This document shows, piece by piece, positions 10,582-22,355 of a DNA stretch of 64,000 nucleotides. Position 1 is the stretch's first letter; every line of letters starts with the position of its first letter. Origin of the DNA: Portulaca oleracea (Eukaryota > Streptophyta > Magnoliopsida > Caryophyllales > Portulacaceae); contig CM055880.1 of NCBI GenBank assembly GCA_029582165.1, forward strand, positions 2,480,001-2,544,000, in the 5' to 3' direction. The translations under genes were made by a program, and so were the position numbers. Under the pieces are notes generated by a model, which was not told where the DNA came from, did not search any database, and was given only the letters and a program-made list of their open reading frames with translations.

Positions 10582-13500
10582 TCATGGTTGCCGTCTTGCG
10601 CGAGGTGCAAGGGCTTGGAGTATCTTCTTTCTAGGGCCCTGTAGGAAAAAGGACATTGTCAAGAACATCGATCGACACCTTATAAAAGAGAACATTTTAA
10701 GAGAAGGAAAACATGAAATAGAGCAGCTTGTCTCAGTACCATTGGGATCCCCAACTCTTTCAAGTCATGGTCACTCATCTGCCTCAATGCATTCATGTCT
10801 ACCTGTTCGGACCACAAAATGCAAACATATACGCATAGATAAGTTCGAAGCAGAAATTCTATAAAAGGAAACAAGATACAAGGAGTGCAGAGTTAATCAA
10901 TCACATAACATTGAGAATTCTTTCTAAATCTATAAACCAGAGACAAATATCATGGTTTTAAGGGGCAAGGACATAATGTATGTAAAGATACGAAATGACA
11001 CGTCATTTGTGCTTTCGCACACGGCAATGTTCATATTTTCCATGAGGAGATAGGAAGAAGTCAGAGCTATGGTGGCGTAAATCCTAAAACCCCAGAAAGA
11101 TAAAAACTGTAGTGTCCCACTTCACATCACATACTTCCTTATGATGTCTTAACTCCTAAACCCTGATCCAGATTTCTTTCTGAGTATACTAAAAAACGTG
11201 ACTGTTTGCTCTAAAATGTGCAAATTACTTGTACAGCCAGCTCTTCACTAAAGCTATACATCTACTCCTTACTCAGAGGCCGCATCTCCAAATTCTGAAA
11301 ACTTAGAGGGGTTCATTTCATGTACTAATGCTGATGGTGCATCTATATTATGGCATTATACATTTGCACTAAAGCACAACATGTTGTAGATTCCTACAAA
11401 TTGCCTCCACAAAAATATGATGTGTACATACAAATATCATTGCTATGCATGAATCACAAAGGAGATAGGATGTCCAACACGGCATAGGCACTAAACTGCA
11501 CTGCTGGTCAAACTTTACAAACCTCACGAATGTGATAAACCTTCATATTAGGTATGTGCGATCCCCCCAAAAAAATAATCAGATTTTACTTCCAACACAC
11601 TATGGCAGAAAAGGAACACACTAAAGAGCAACCAATAGCAACCAATCCAGTGACTGCCAGTTTGGAACCGATTAATCAATAAAATATGAATAGGTAAATA
11701 AATATATTTTGAGGCTTACGCCTTTTAGATAATGGCAAAGTCGATGTAGCTACAGCAACAAATTTGCACTTCAATGTCAAAAACTAAAGATATTCATATT
11801 ACAAGTAGCTACATTGTGCAAACCTATGCAACAAAAACATTCAAACTGCGTTAAATAGCATTTCAAGTTTGACATATGTACCTCCTCAGCTTTGAAGAGA
11901 ATGGCATATTTCTCCAAGCCCAAAGAATGCAACAAACTTTCAACAGAGTGAGGTCCATCACCCTGTAATCACAGAACAAGTGAGCTAAGAAACTGAAAAT
12001 GGTTTAAAGCAAAAAGGACATCCATTAGTCAGAGTAGCAAAGCCATGGACTAGAACCAGAAGTATCCTTCTATGCAAGCAACAATGTCAAATTGCTCTGC
12101 TATGTAGAACCAGGTTACCACAGAAAGGCGAGAGCAACTACCAAAAAAAAATCCAGATGCTGACCTTCACCAACTAACTCAGTTAGTTGTCACATATAGA
12201 ATGACAAGGCATCTCTCAATTATCTTCTATTGGCTATCAAGTACCAACTAACAAAATAATTTGCTCTTAAAGAATGAAGAGGCATCTCTCCATCATCTCC
12301 TCCACATTTCGTATTTGCCTTTAGTACAGAACCAGTTTTCACCTCAACAGGCACCCAATTCAGTGATTTTTGATATGAAATAAAGTTAAGAAGAAATTTT
12401 CGCTGTTTCAGCTCAAGCCTGAATTCTCAAATAATGTCAAATATTAACATCCTAACTTCTGGCAATTACTGAGCTCAAATCACTGCTTAGTCTTTGCTTT
12501 CCTTCTATCACCCCCCCCCCCAGGAAGAAATGTACGGCCTCTTTTTCAGGGATACCCACTAAAGACTGTCAAGTTAGTTCCACAAGAATACATACCACTC
12601 AGAATTGTACAGTCTTGTCCAAGCTGAAAAACTACTTATAAAAAAAAAAATAAAGCAATATCTCAATCTACTATCTTGCCTTGAAATACTAATACTATAG
12701 TACAACCCACTTTCATTACTCAAACAAATGGATTAAACTGACTAATGATGACCATAGACTACTCCACAGAGATCTCATCCCAAGCATGAATAGACAAGAA
12801 ATACAAATACCCATGGACATAGCCTGATTGGTTTATCAAAAAAACATGCAATACCCATTACATGTGCATGAAAGCAGGTAGAAGTCAATGAACTATAGAA
12901 TTTGAGTCATACCATAGAAAGCATCTTTGGCATAATTTCACTTGCTTGAGGATAACGAGCAGGGATAGGTGCTACCGGCTTCACAGCAGGAGGAGGAGGA
13001 TGTAGAGGTAGAGCAGATCTGGTCAGGAAGGAAGAAGAAGTGGCATGTCTTGGTGGACTGACTCTTACAGGTGCACTTGGCCTTCCATCACCATATGTCC
13101 TGATTATTGACCTGCTCTGCAGCTCTTCCCTATTTCTCTCCGGAGAAAATCCCCTAGCACCAGAAGGGCGCAAAGGCCTCTCCGGAGATCTTCGTCTTAA
13201 ATTGTCCAAAGTCCACGAGGAATAACTTCTACGAGGATCCACCATTGATGATTCATGGCTAGCTCTTGAGGACGGAGTTCGCCCCAACATCGCAGGGTCT
13301 CTAGGGTCAACCACACGGTTCCGAGACATCCCAGCATCCAAGGGTTCATGCATAGAGCGCCGAGCACTGGCAGAGCTTTCTGGGTGCCGCATAGTCTTAT
13401 TGTCTACGGTAGGCCGAGAACTCCGACTGGACAGTTTATCCCGAAGGTCAACATTAACCCGAGAATCATTGTTACGTGACTGCTTTCCCATGCTCTTCTC

Positions 13501-14334
13501 CATAAGTTTGAACCGGAGATCATTTCTACCAAGTCGGCCATCTTTGGCATTTCATGGACACCAATACACCATAGTTAGTCACACAAATAAGTTAAGACGC
13601 AGAGAATAACAAGTAGTGATAGATATAGAGTCCCATTACCATTAAGGCTACTTGTACCAAAGCTCTCCCCACGCTGCCTGAGGATTATAAATAAATGGCA
13701 TCAAACTCTACATCCCAAATAAAACCCACAATTGCACAAAAACAACTGGGGTATCAAGTACACTTCAAATATATATTCACTGATACAGTAAAAATACAAC
13801 ACTGTGGGGCAACATCTTGAGAATAGCGGAAACATTTCACCAATCTAAGCTTGCATGCATTTTACATGTGTACCGTCTCATATATAGCAAGCCACACAAC
13901 TTTCAAGCAAAATATAATGTCAATGAGAGGCCTCAGATAAAGGGTTGGAGCTCATATGCAGTTGATGACATAACAAACAGTCACGATAACAAAAAGGGTG
14001 CATTCGTCACCAGCATAAAGAACCAGTAAATTGAATATGGTGTGCAAACATCATATACAGATCATAGTTACCAGGAACGCTACATACGCCTCCGACCCAC
14101 GTTCTGTGAACAAGCGCTCCAAAGTCAAAACTAGGCTAAATTTGTGTTAAACTTAGCGACCCACGTTCCGGGACTAACGACCCGGGAAGCATTCCTGGTA
14201 ACTATAATGCAGATTACACCCAAACAGTTGCACCAACAGAGGGAGAGATTCACACACCTCTTATCATAATGTTGATTTCTATCATCCAAATCACTGCCGA
14301 GTCTATCTCTGACGGAACGTTTGCTTCCTGCCAT
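10582..14334 (-). CDS. Sterile alpha motif (SAM) domain protein, six coding exons
   Basis: Coding exons read on the minus strand are 14334-14258, 13677-13640, 13541-12913, 11962-11882, 10802-10740 and 10638-10582. All introns are GT/AG and the sum is 945 nt, giving 314 residues. The N-terminal part starts MAGSKRSVRDRLGSD. The long third exon is Arg/Ser/Pro-rich, low-complexity and probably disordered, with LGRNDLRFKLMEK near its start. The last three exons make a SAM domain: SVESLLHSLGLEKYAILFKA, then VDMNALRQMSDHDLKELGI, then PMGPRKKILQAL, the canonical end of a SAM fold, and a short basic tail. SAM domains oligomerise or bind partners or RNA; the plant family with this basic disordered N-terminus is poorly characterised. 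The start is uncertain. The frame stays open to the acceptor at 14388 but has no ATG there, and three ATGs in another frame precede the chosen one. Ser/Arg content suggests a nuclear location, which is an inference. Confidence 0.85.
14064..14205. mobile_element. Small inverted-repeat element in intron 1 of the SAM gene
   Basis: ATAGTTACCAGGAACGCT at the left is matched by the reverse complement of AGCATTCCTGGTAACTAT at the right, with one mismatch. Internally CGACCCACGTTC occurs twice in direct orientation. The element is about 142 bp and non-coding. Target-site duplication is not obvious, so the superfamily is open. Confidence 0.7.
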
Positions 14335-15002
14335 GGAGACGCCATTAGAAAACCCATCATGTAACACCCCTCCTGCCCTCTTCACCACCTACATTTGATC
14401 AAGTTAGGCAATCAAAACAAAAGCAACACCCTTAACCAACCATTTCCCCATAATTCTTAAAACCCATTTCCAATGTCACACAGTAGTTCTCACTTCTCAA
14501 ACTATCATACTTACTTGTCAAAAAAGTTAACTCTGTTGCCAACTCATCACGCAAACCAAACCCCATTTCTCATCAATTGCAACTTACTACATTAATTCTA
14601 GTAAACGAATAACCCTAATCATACATAACAAAAGCTAAACCTAATCTCACCATCAACCACAGAAACCCTAACATATTGAAATGAATTTCTTTCCGCCTCG
14701 TTCTTTTGGTAAACGTTTCATATCTATCAAACTCCATGTATTCTCAAACTCCACAAACAACACTTCTAGCTATGAAAAAACAGTAAGAATCTCGCTAAAG
14801 AATGAGCTTCGAAAGTTTCCTAAATCATCAAAACCCTAATTGGGGAAACATTGAAGCAAAAATTGAAGAACTGAGACGAAAATGTACCCGACCACTGCGC
14901 CCAAGCGTGACGGTGACTCGAGACCTCGAATTATCCGACATTAGAGAATCTGAATCGACCACCGAGAATCACAAAACAGCAAATTGATCCGAAATTCCTC
15001 AC

Positions 15003-15134
15003 CTTAAGAACAAGCTTTGTCAATCGTCGAATGGTATTCGAATTTGAGTGCAATCGAATAGGGAAGAATAGGAGAGAGAAACTGGAAAATTTGGGGAAAT
15101 TAAGACGAAGAAGAGGAGTACAAGGGTTCTGCAA
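15003..15134 (-). other. Probable 5'UTR exon of the SAM-domain gene
   Basis: On the minus strand a pyrimidine-rich leader (CTCCTCTTCTTCGTC..., TTTCTCTCTCC) ends CTTAAG|GTGAGG, a good splice donor at 15003/15002. The next good acceptor is TAG|GTGGTG at 14389/14388, directly before the first coding exon. There is no ATG in this leader. The upstream limit is not determined. The whole arrangement is inferred from splice signals only. Confidence 0.5.
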
Positions 15135-15290
15135 TGGAGGATTAGGGATTTAGGGCTTCCCAATTTGGGGCACGGAGGAGAGAGAAAGTTTGGGAGGGAG
15201 ACAGGCTAATGGGCCTTGATGGAACTCAAAGGTTGGCCCGTTATGAAAATTGATAGAGGAGTTTCAGAATTTAGGCCCAATCTTAGCCCT

Positions 15291-15990
15291 TTTTATTTGG
15301 GTTATTGACTCCAAGGGATGGCCCATGAAGCAAAAAGACAATTGAGTTTCAAGCAAGGCTATCATATTTCAATTTGTGAAAAATATGAAATTTAATATTT
15401 TTTTAATATTTGTTTCGTATCCTGGGTGATTTCGGGCATGTTTATTTACGTTATTGACTTTAAGGAATGATTCATAAAGCAAATGGATCATAGAGTTTCA
15501 AGCAAAACTATAAGACTTCAATTTGTGAAAAATATCAATTTAATTTTTTTTATGTTTGTTTTGTATTTTGGGTTGTTTCGAGACATGTTTATTTGGGTTA
15601 TTGACTCCAAGGGATGACCCATAAAGCAAATGGATCGTAGATTTTCAAGCAAGACTATGAGATCCTTATTTGTGAGAAATATCAATGTTAATTTTTTTTA
15701 TGTTTATTTCATATACTGGGTAGTTTCGAGGTATGTTTCATACTTGATGCGTCCAATAGAAACATAAAAAAATTGATATTTCTCACGAATTGAAATTTCA
15801 TAGTTTTGCTTATAACTTTATGATCATTGACTTCATAGGTGGTCCCTCTAGGTGATACACCCTTTTTACTTTTCTTTTGCTTTTTGAGAATTTAGGCCCA
15901 ATCTCATAATTCGCAAGGGTCTTTGACCTCTAGGGATGATCCATTAAGTAAATGAACCATAAAATATCATGTCCGATTTTAAGGTTTCAA
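15291..15990. repeat. Diverged tandem array, about 150-bp unit, with an inverted copy
   Basis: TTATTTGGGTTATTGACTCC and its variants start at about 15291, 15441 and 15590. Each is followed by AAGGGATGACCCATAAAG-type words and later by TTTCAAGCAAgACTATgAgA...CAATTTGTGAAAAATAT. A fourth, weak direct copy starts near 15895. Between them, 15765-15840 carries the same words reversed (ATATTTCTCACGAATTGAAA...). The array lies just upstream of the SAM gene leader. Function unknown. Confidence 0.8.
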
Positions 15991-16257
15991 TTTGTAAACG
16001 GGTTATTAATCATGAAGGATAACTCACAATACAAATTGACCAAGGATGACACGAGGACCATGAAGTCCTAATTTATGTGAGAGAATGGGACCAACATTGT
16101 TGACGTGGCATCCCAAGTGAACAATCAATTTTATTTTTTTTTTAAACCTTCAATTGCTCAACCCCTCTTTACGTAATTCACACATAGAATATTTACAAAG
16201 CAAACCATGGTTCGCCTAAGACACCTCTTGCTCACATTTTTTCTCTCTGGTTTTTTG

Positions 16258-16610
16258 CAAAAATTACTTGGAGGTACCCAAATATTTGGGAAAACTATTT
16301 TTCAGTGCCCCAATTTTTAAAAACTAATTTTGAGGTACTCTTACTTTTTGGGTTAGTAATTATTTGGTGTTTTTCTAGCCATCAATTTTATTAATTAAGT
16401 GACAAAATACCCTTATTCTTCTTCTTTAAGGGTATTTCTTAAAAAATGGAAGAACAAGGGTATTTCGGTCACTTAACCAAATTGATGACCGAGAAAACAC
16501 CTAATAATTTCTAACGCAAAAAGTAAGGGTACCCCAAAATGAGTTTTGAAAAATTGGGGTACCTGAAAAACATTTCACCAAAAGTTAGGATACCTCCGAG
16601 TAATTTTTTA
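16258..16610. mobile_element. Mutator-type MITE with 9-bp target duplication
   Basis: The termini are CAAAAATTACTTGGAGGTACC and the reverse complement of TACCTCCGAGTAATTTTTTA. Homology between the two arms continues for over 100 bp inward (AAATTTTTGGGG, AGTAAGGGTACC, ATTTCGGTCACTTAA). GGTTTTTTG flanks both sides (16249-16257 and 16611-16619), a perfect 9-bp duplication typical of Mutator-like elements. It has no coding capacity. Confidence 0.88.
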
Positions 16611-16763
16611 GGTTTTTTGGGATAGCGACAACCCATTCATCTTCTCAAATCCCTTGATGGATTATTACTACTTCTCGATGTTCCTCATGGTGGTTCATAT
16701 GATGTTGTTTGTAGATCTGCTTGTTAGTAAAGAGATAATAACCTGACGTATTCCAATATAATA

Positions 16764-17065
16764 TTCCTTCCGTTTCATATTAATTGACACTTAAACTATC
16801 TTTTTTGTTCCAAAATAATTGTCACTTTTCATTTCCCAATACTTAATTAATTATTTTAACTTTAATAATTATATTAACTTTTTACTTTTTCAATTAATAA
16901 AAACTACTCATACTCATACTCACATTATCTCACTACCTACATCTTAGTATCCGAAAAAACACTTTGGAAAATAGTGCTATTTAATTATATGAGTAGTTTT
17001 TTTTTTAGTTAAGCATTGGTATGTGAGAATTTTCAAATATGTCGATTAATATGGGACGGAGGGAG
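16764..17065. mobile_element. Stowaway MITE, intact sibling of the one at 57.2 kb
   Basis: The left end TTCCTTCCGTTTCATATTAA follows TA. The right end TTAATATGGGACGGAGGGAG is followed by TA. The interior words (TGTTCCAAAATAATTGTCAC, ACATCTTAGTATCCGAAAA, AATAGTGCTATTTAATTATA) are shared with the element at 57198-57983. That element is interrupted by a TRIM, and this one supplies the empty-site comparison. Confidence 0.88.
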
Positions 17066-17950
17066 TAGTAAAGAGTTAACCTATTGTATAAACCATAAAA
17101 CCATGTTGACTGGTAACTAATATCTACTAGTAAGCAGTAACTAATTACACTTATATAGAGAATGAAAGTTAACCAAAGCTAAAATATTATTATCTCATAC
17201 AAAGAGTATACCCTTCCAAGACAAAGAATGAATATTACTATCATCAAATTTATTAGGGATTTCTTCACTTAACATGCAATAATTATCGCTTTTTACATTT
17301 TGCGTCAAAATTTTGCAACTTTGATCAATAAGTTGTCTAAATATGTAAAAAATAATTGGTTTATTATAATATAAAACTATTTTCATTAAAGTTTATAATA
17401 AATAATACGTTCATAAAAATATACTATTATGACTTTTTGAAATATATATATTAATAACAAATTGGCTTTTGAACATATACTACGTCTACGTCTTGTATGA
17501 GGCATTGTCATGGTACATTAACGCAAGGCACTAAATTGTCACTCATTTAGTAATGACCACCACCATATATTTAAAAGAAAAATGATTATCCCATGATTAT
17601 TTTTGAGATAATTATGCACTAACTAATCATAAAATCACTTCACATAAAAAAAAGTATTGTTATTTATACGTTAATGAAAAACTGCGATTAAATTAATTGT
17701 ATCATTTGAGATTATACATTAAAAAATAAAAAATATTGTAAAGCTTAACGAGTATTGCATACTTTCTTTTTTTTTTTTTTTTTGTATATCGATAAGTTGG
17801 GTCACCATGGAGATTATAGTGGCCAAAACTTGAACCCTAGTGTGGGAGATAAACTGCCTACTCCCATGTCACTCGAGCTATTAGCTATTAGATGAGTAAT
17901 TGAGTATTTCATATATCCTTGTACAAGAAAGATAAAGGTCGACTAATAAT

Positions 17951-18328
17951 GAGTAAATTACATTTACCCTACCTGATATTTGTGGTAATAATTTTTGCAC
18001 ACCCAACATTTGGGAAATAATTTTCACCTTACCTGACATTAAGTGAAAGTAATTTTTAGCAGTAAAATTTTGTCACTTCTCATCGGAAATGAGGAAATAC
18101 AATAATGCCCCTATATGGCTATGTGAGTGTATCATGTTTTCCATTAATATTTAGAAGGAAATGACTTAAATGATCATTTCATCGTTTTATTTTTGATAAG
18201 GAGTGATCAGTTTTTGCCACTTAAAATCACTTTCACTTCATGTCAGGTAGGGTAAAAATTATTTCCCAAATGTCAGGTGTGCAAAAATTATTACCACAAA
18301 TGTCAAGTAGGGTAAATGTAATTTACTC
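17951..18328. mobile_element. Mutator-type MITE with 10-bp target duplication and very long TIRs
   Basis: The left arm starts GAGTAAATTACATTTACCCT and the right arm ends in its exact reverse complement. The pairing runs about 120 bp with few mismatches. GACTAATAAT flanks both sides (17941-17950 and 18329-18338). Long TIRs with a 9-10 bp duplication are the mark of Mutator-like non-autonomous elements. The near-perfect duplication and arm identity suggest recent insertion. Confidence 0.92.
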
Positions 18329-18927
18329 GACTAATAATACTCACAATAAATCAACCATAATAAGCTTGTTAATTTTTTTTGAATGTTTTATTCAATATTA
18401 ATCAATAAAATATAAGAAAAATTCAAATTTCACGAAAATAATCAATACATTTTCAAGGGAATTGAATTACGAAAAATTTGCAGGGACTTGCAAATAAATA
18501 TTTAGTCTAAAACTCTCCCTCTAGCAAGCAGATAAGCTTGTTTAAACAAGATAAGCTTGTTCAAACCGATAAGCTCCAATTCAAAAAGAAAAATACTAGC
18601 TTGGCAAGACAAGTATTGGTCGATCCAAATTAAATGGAGGGGTACAAAATATGAATATCATGTAACTTGCAGACTAATAATTACTAGAAAAATGGAAATT
18701 ATTCTTACTGTCCTTTTATATTTCACCAAAATAGAAATGCCTTCACAAAATAAGAGACTTTCACTGTTTGGGACAAACATATTTTAATTATTGCCCTTTT
18801 CAATTGCTAATACATATGAAACCCCAAATTCATATTGCATGTTTTCATCAACTTGTACAACATAAATCTAACTCAGAAAAAATGGTGAATATGAAGATAT
18901 ATTTTAACTCAAATCAAATCGATTATA

Positions 18928-19167
18928 CTCCCTCTGGTTTTTTTATCTGTCGTTTAGGATTTTCGAGGTCAATGTTTAATCAATATTTTCTCATATGAGA
19001 TTTTTATAAAAAAAACGTATAATATTATACTTTTCTAATTGCATTTTTTTTATTATTAATCTAACAACATCAATTTCGTTTGATAAATTATCATATAAAT
19101 TAAGATATTAATAGTCAAAGTTTTTGACACAATTTTCTTAGTGACACATAAATAAAACTGGAGGAAG
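18928..19167. mobile_element. Stowaway-like MITE
   Basis: The left end CTCCCTCTGGTTTTT follows TA; the right end AAAACTGGAGGAAG is followed by TA. Interior non-coding. Confidence 0.75.
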
Positions 19168-20005
19168 TACTTTTCACACAATCATACATACCCTTAATTA
19201 TGCAAGCTTAAGATAATCAAATCCATGAAAATAAAGCAAAACCCACCCAAAATTCATATTGCATGGTTTCATAATCTTGTACAACATAAATCTAACCTCC
19301 AAAAAAATAGTGACTACGAAGATAATCAAACCAATTATGTTTTTCATACATACCCTTAAGTATGAAATTAAAGTTTAAGAGAATGAAATTCATGGGAAAA
19401 AAAGCAAGAACTCACCCCAACTTCATATTACATGATTTCATGAGCTTGTCCAACATAAATCTAACAGAAAAAAATAGAGAATATGAAGATATATCAAAGG
19501 AAATCAAAGAGAGAATATAATACATAACTAAACTCAAGTCAAATGGTTTATATTTTTCACACATACCCTTAATTATGCAAGCTTAATTAAGACAAACAAA
19601 TTCATGAAACAAAGCAAAACCCACATGAAAAAAAGGAAAACCAAATCAAAACTATACTAGATCTAACTCAAACAGATGAAATCAAATTGATAAATGATAA
19701 AATTCGGACCGTGATGCTTCCATTCCCCAAGCAAAACGTACATACTTGAAACTCGTATCGATCGATCTCAATAAAAGAGAAGAGGGCTAAACTCGCCGTC
19801 AGTCTTCCAAGATCAATCAATCAGTCGATCTTAAACCCCCTTCAGAACTCACAAAAGCGAACTCTACACCGAGAGTTGTAGTAACTGGTGTAGATCTCAC
19901 GACGAAAAGCGAACTAGGGTTTCTCCTTCTTGTGTTGAGAGATATAGAAAGATAACATATTATTCTTCAAGAATAAAATTATCTTTACATATGAAAATCA
20001 CCCTC

Positions 20006-20173
20006 CTAGGTTTCTTTTTTCTTCTTCTTCTTCTTCTTTCTCTTTCTGATCCTTGTAGTAGAGGTGGTTTTGAAGGAGGATGAGTGAAGAGAGAGAAAGA
20101 AAGAGGTCTGAAAAAGGTGATTAGGGTAAGATAATGATGGTGTGTTGAGGTTGAAAGAATCATAAGAAGCCAT
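20006..20173 (-). CDS. Possible small protein of 55 residues, unrecognised
   Basis: On the minus strand a pyrimidine-rich leader from about 20340 (CTTCTTCCTCTCTCTTTCTC) has no ATG until ATCATGGCT, which has A at -3 and G at +4. The frame from there begins MASYDSFNLNTPSLSYPNH, passes a Ser/Thr-rich middle, ends in a long Arg/Lys run (RIRKRKKKKKKKET) and stops at TAG. I do not recognise the protein. The leader looks like a genuine plant 5'UTR, but the lysine run comes from a GAA/AAG microsatellite-like stretch. The frame could instead be the first exon of a spliced gene or a non-coding transcript. The sequence continuing to 19.7 kb has no clear coding exon. Confidence 0.3.
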   Translation of the reverse strand: MASYDSFNLNTPSLSYPNHLFQTSFFLSLHSSSFKTTSTTRIRKRKKKKKKKKET

Positions 20174-20440
20174 GATTATGAATTTTATGATGATTAGTTG
20201 TTTTCAGAAGGAATTGAAGAAGGTAGTGGTGGTTATGATGGTGGTTGTAGGTGGTGGTGGTGGTCTCTGGTTATGATGGGTTTTAACCTAGAGAGTGAAA
20301 GTAGAGAGAGAAAGAGAGAGGAAGAAGATGGGGTTGAAATTCTTTGAATTGATCTCATTATACATGGGGCTGCACAAAATGGACATAATTATCATCTGGG
20401 GGGAAGACCCTTTTTCAACTTTTTTTTCTTTTTATAATAC

Positions 20441-20559
20441 TATGAAATAATGGACTTAGTCCAATTCAACCTTTAAAGTTAGTTTAGGAAGTTAAGACAC
20501 CCAAGCCATTATAAACACTACAATATGGGTGTCAAAGGCCGTTGTGGGACAACTCAACA
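20441..20559 (-). mobile_element. Solo LTR of a TRIM retrotransposon
   Basis: This 119-bp sequence matches the LTRs of the TRIM at 57.4 kb. It has the order GAAATAATGGACTT, CAATTCAACC, CACCCAAGCCATTATAAACA, ACAATATGGGTGTCAAAGGC and GTGGGACAACTCAACA. It is flanked by AATAC on both sides (20436-20440 and 20560-20564), the 5-bp duplication expected of LTR-retrotransposon integration. On the minus strand it starts TGTTGAGTTGTCCC. The canonical terminal CA on that strand has mutated to TA. Solo LTRs arise by recombination between the two LTRs of a full element. Confidence 0.92.
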
Positions 20560-22355
20560 AATACCTCCGTCTTAAAATATTTGTCCTTTTAATTAACTTC
20601 TTTGTCCCACTAAAATGCTAACAATTGTCATTTTTTTACCCCTAATTAGTCAATAAATTTATTTATCACTTTTTACAATTCTAATAACTATTATCTTCGA
20701 TCAATTAAAATATAGATACTTTGGATAAATTATAAACTTTTCATCTTAATTGCCAATACACATTGGTTTTCTCAAATTAAATAAAATAAATAGACAAATA
20801 TAATGGCATAGAGATAGTATTTTTTATAAAAAAATGGGATTTTTTTTTTTGTGTGTGTGGGTTTTTTTTTTTTTTTGGGGGGGGGGGGAGTTGGTACATT
20901 TGACTGACTTTTTTAGGGTGAGGAAAAAAGAGAGATAAAAAAGTGGCTTTGTTTGTTGGGTTCACCTACGAAATGAAGGGCGTTAAGAACGAAAAGAATG
21001 CATGTCATGATAATGTACGTACAGGTGCATGAGTGATTATTAATTCTTCTACAAATAGGTTGTGAAATGACCAAAAGATATTGTTTTAATTTCCAAAAAG
21101 AAAAATAAAAAACAGTACCATGATTTCTTGTTTGATATATATATATTTGGCTTTGTGAAATTAAGGTTTTCATTGTGAAAATGGCAATGGCTTTTGTGAG
21201 TTTAGAAGAAAAAACAAATAAACATGTCGTCAATTGCATATTATGTGTTTTATTGTTATGAATAGGTGATATAATAGTATGTCTCCAAAGAAATTTAACA
21301 ATGAATGATTATTTGTATTTTTTTTCAAAACGAATAAGTTGGTCTGCTCACTAATTAAGCCCTCAGATTTATATAGAGTGTAAGTTCAACGGATGAAAGA
21401 GTAATATAAATATTTGTTTATGTTTTGGCTGATTGTGGAGTTCTCGATCTCTTATCTCTATCTTTTATGCGTCTCACTCACTATTAGACAGTTGTTTGTT
21501 GTTAAAATATTTCTTTTTCACGTTTAGGCTCATTTTCTATGAAGTAGCATTATATTATGTAGATAACGACGATTTCTAAATCTTACAAAAACCAATCTTT
21601 TTAAATCGCAAAAATTAAGGATATGACTTTGAGTCTTAAAAACATATCTACAAGAAATTCTCAAAAAATCGTCACAATTTTCATGAAACCCTTAATGTTG
21701 ATTTAGTTCTTCAAAATACCCACAAAATGTCCTTCAAAGGCATCACAATTTCCACCAAGCTAGCCGTCGAGATCTCTCAAAATTAACAAATGTCATGTTT
21801 TTTGGATTGGATAAAATGAGTTTTGGATTGATTGATTCAATTTTTTTTTTGTTTTGATATGATGGATTGATTGAATTGGATAAGTTATGATGTTTTTTTA
21901 GGGAATTATGTTTTTAGAGATGATTTTTTTTTTTGGAGTTTTGTAAAATTTGAATTGGATTGAATTAGAAAGAGTTATCAATCCAAAGAACAGGGTCACA
22001 ATCTAAATTCCAACCCCACGCCATTAATTAAGGCATATAATGAGTACGTGATATTGACAATCAATAAGAATTAAGAAATATTGACTGACTAATTAAAAGA
22101 GTGATCTACATGTAAATAGTGTATAAAGATAATCCAGCTAGCTTGGCTGTACTGTAGTCAATAGTATGCACAATTTATCGTGGTATTGCAATGTGGAAGA
22201 TGGACAAAACATAATTATGCACCATATATAGTATATTGTACGGTTTCTTGGTTGAAAAATGCATTTGGTCCAAGATAATCATGCATGGATAGTGTCAATT
22301 CATATGGAAGTATATTAAGGTCTTTTTTTTTTTATGTTGGCAAAGTAAGGTTGGA

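Larger units (their letters stand above)
15991..20005. other. Intergenic repeat-rich DNA
   Basis: No gene seen. It holds two Mutator-type MITEs (16.26 and 17.95 kb), two Stowaway MITEs (16.76 and 18.93 kb) and, at 19.2-19.65 kb, related copies of a segment with AACCCACCCAAAATTCATATTGCATG and CTTGTACAACATAAATCTAAC words. The latter words also occur at 18.8 kb, so 18.8-19.65 kb contains about three or four diverged copies of one unit. The 19.7-20.0 kb part may be transcribed with the small ORF described at 20.0 kb. Confidence 0.55.

Noticed and set aside
10421..10864. Plus-strand frame of 147 codons
   Set aside because: It lies antisense to the last two exons and introns of the SAM gene and has no motif.
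15765..15840. Independent MITE
   Set aside because: It is an inverted fragment of the neighbouring 150-bp tandem unit, with no termini of its own.
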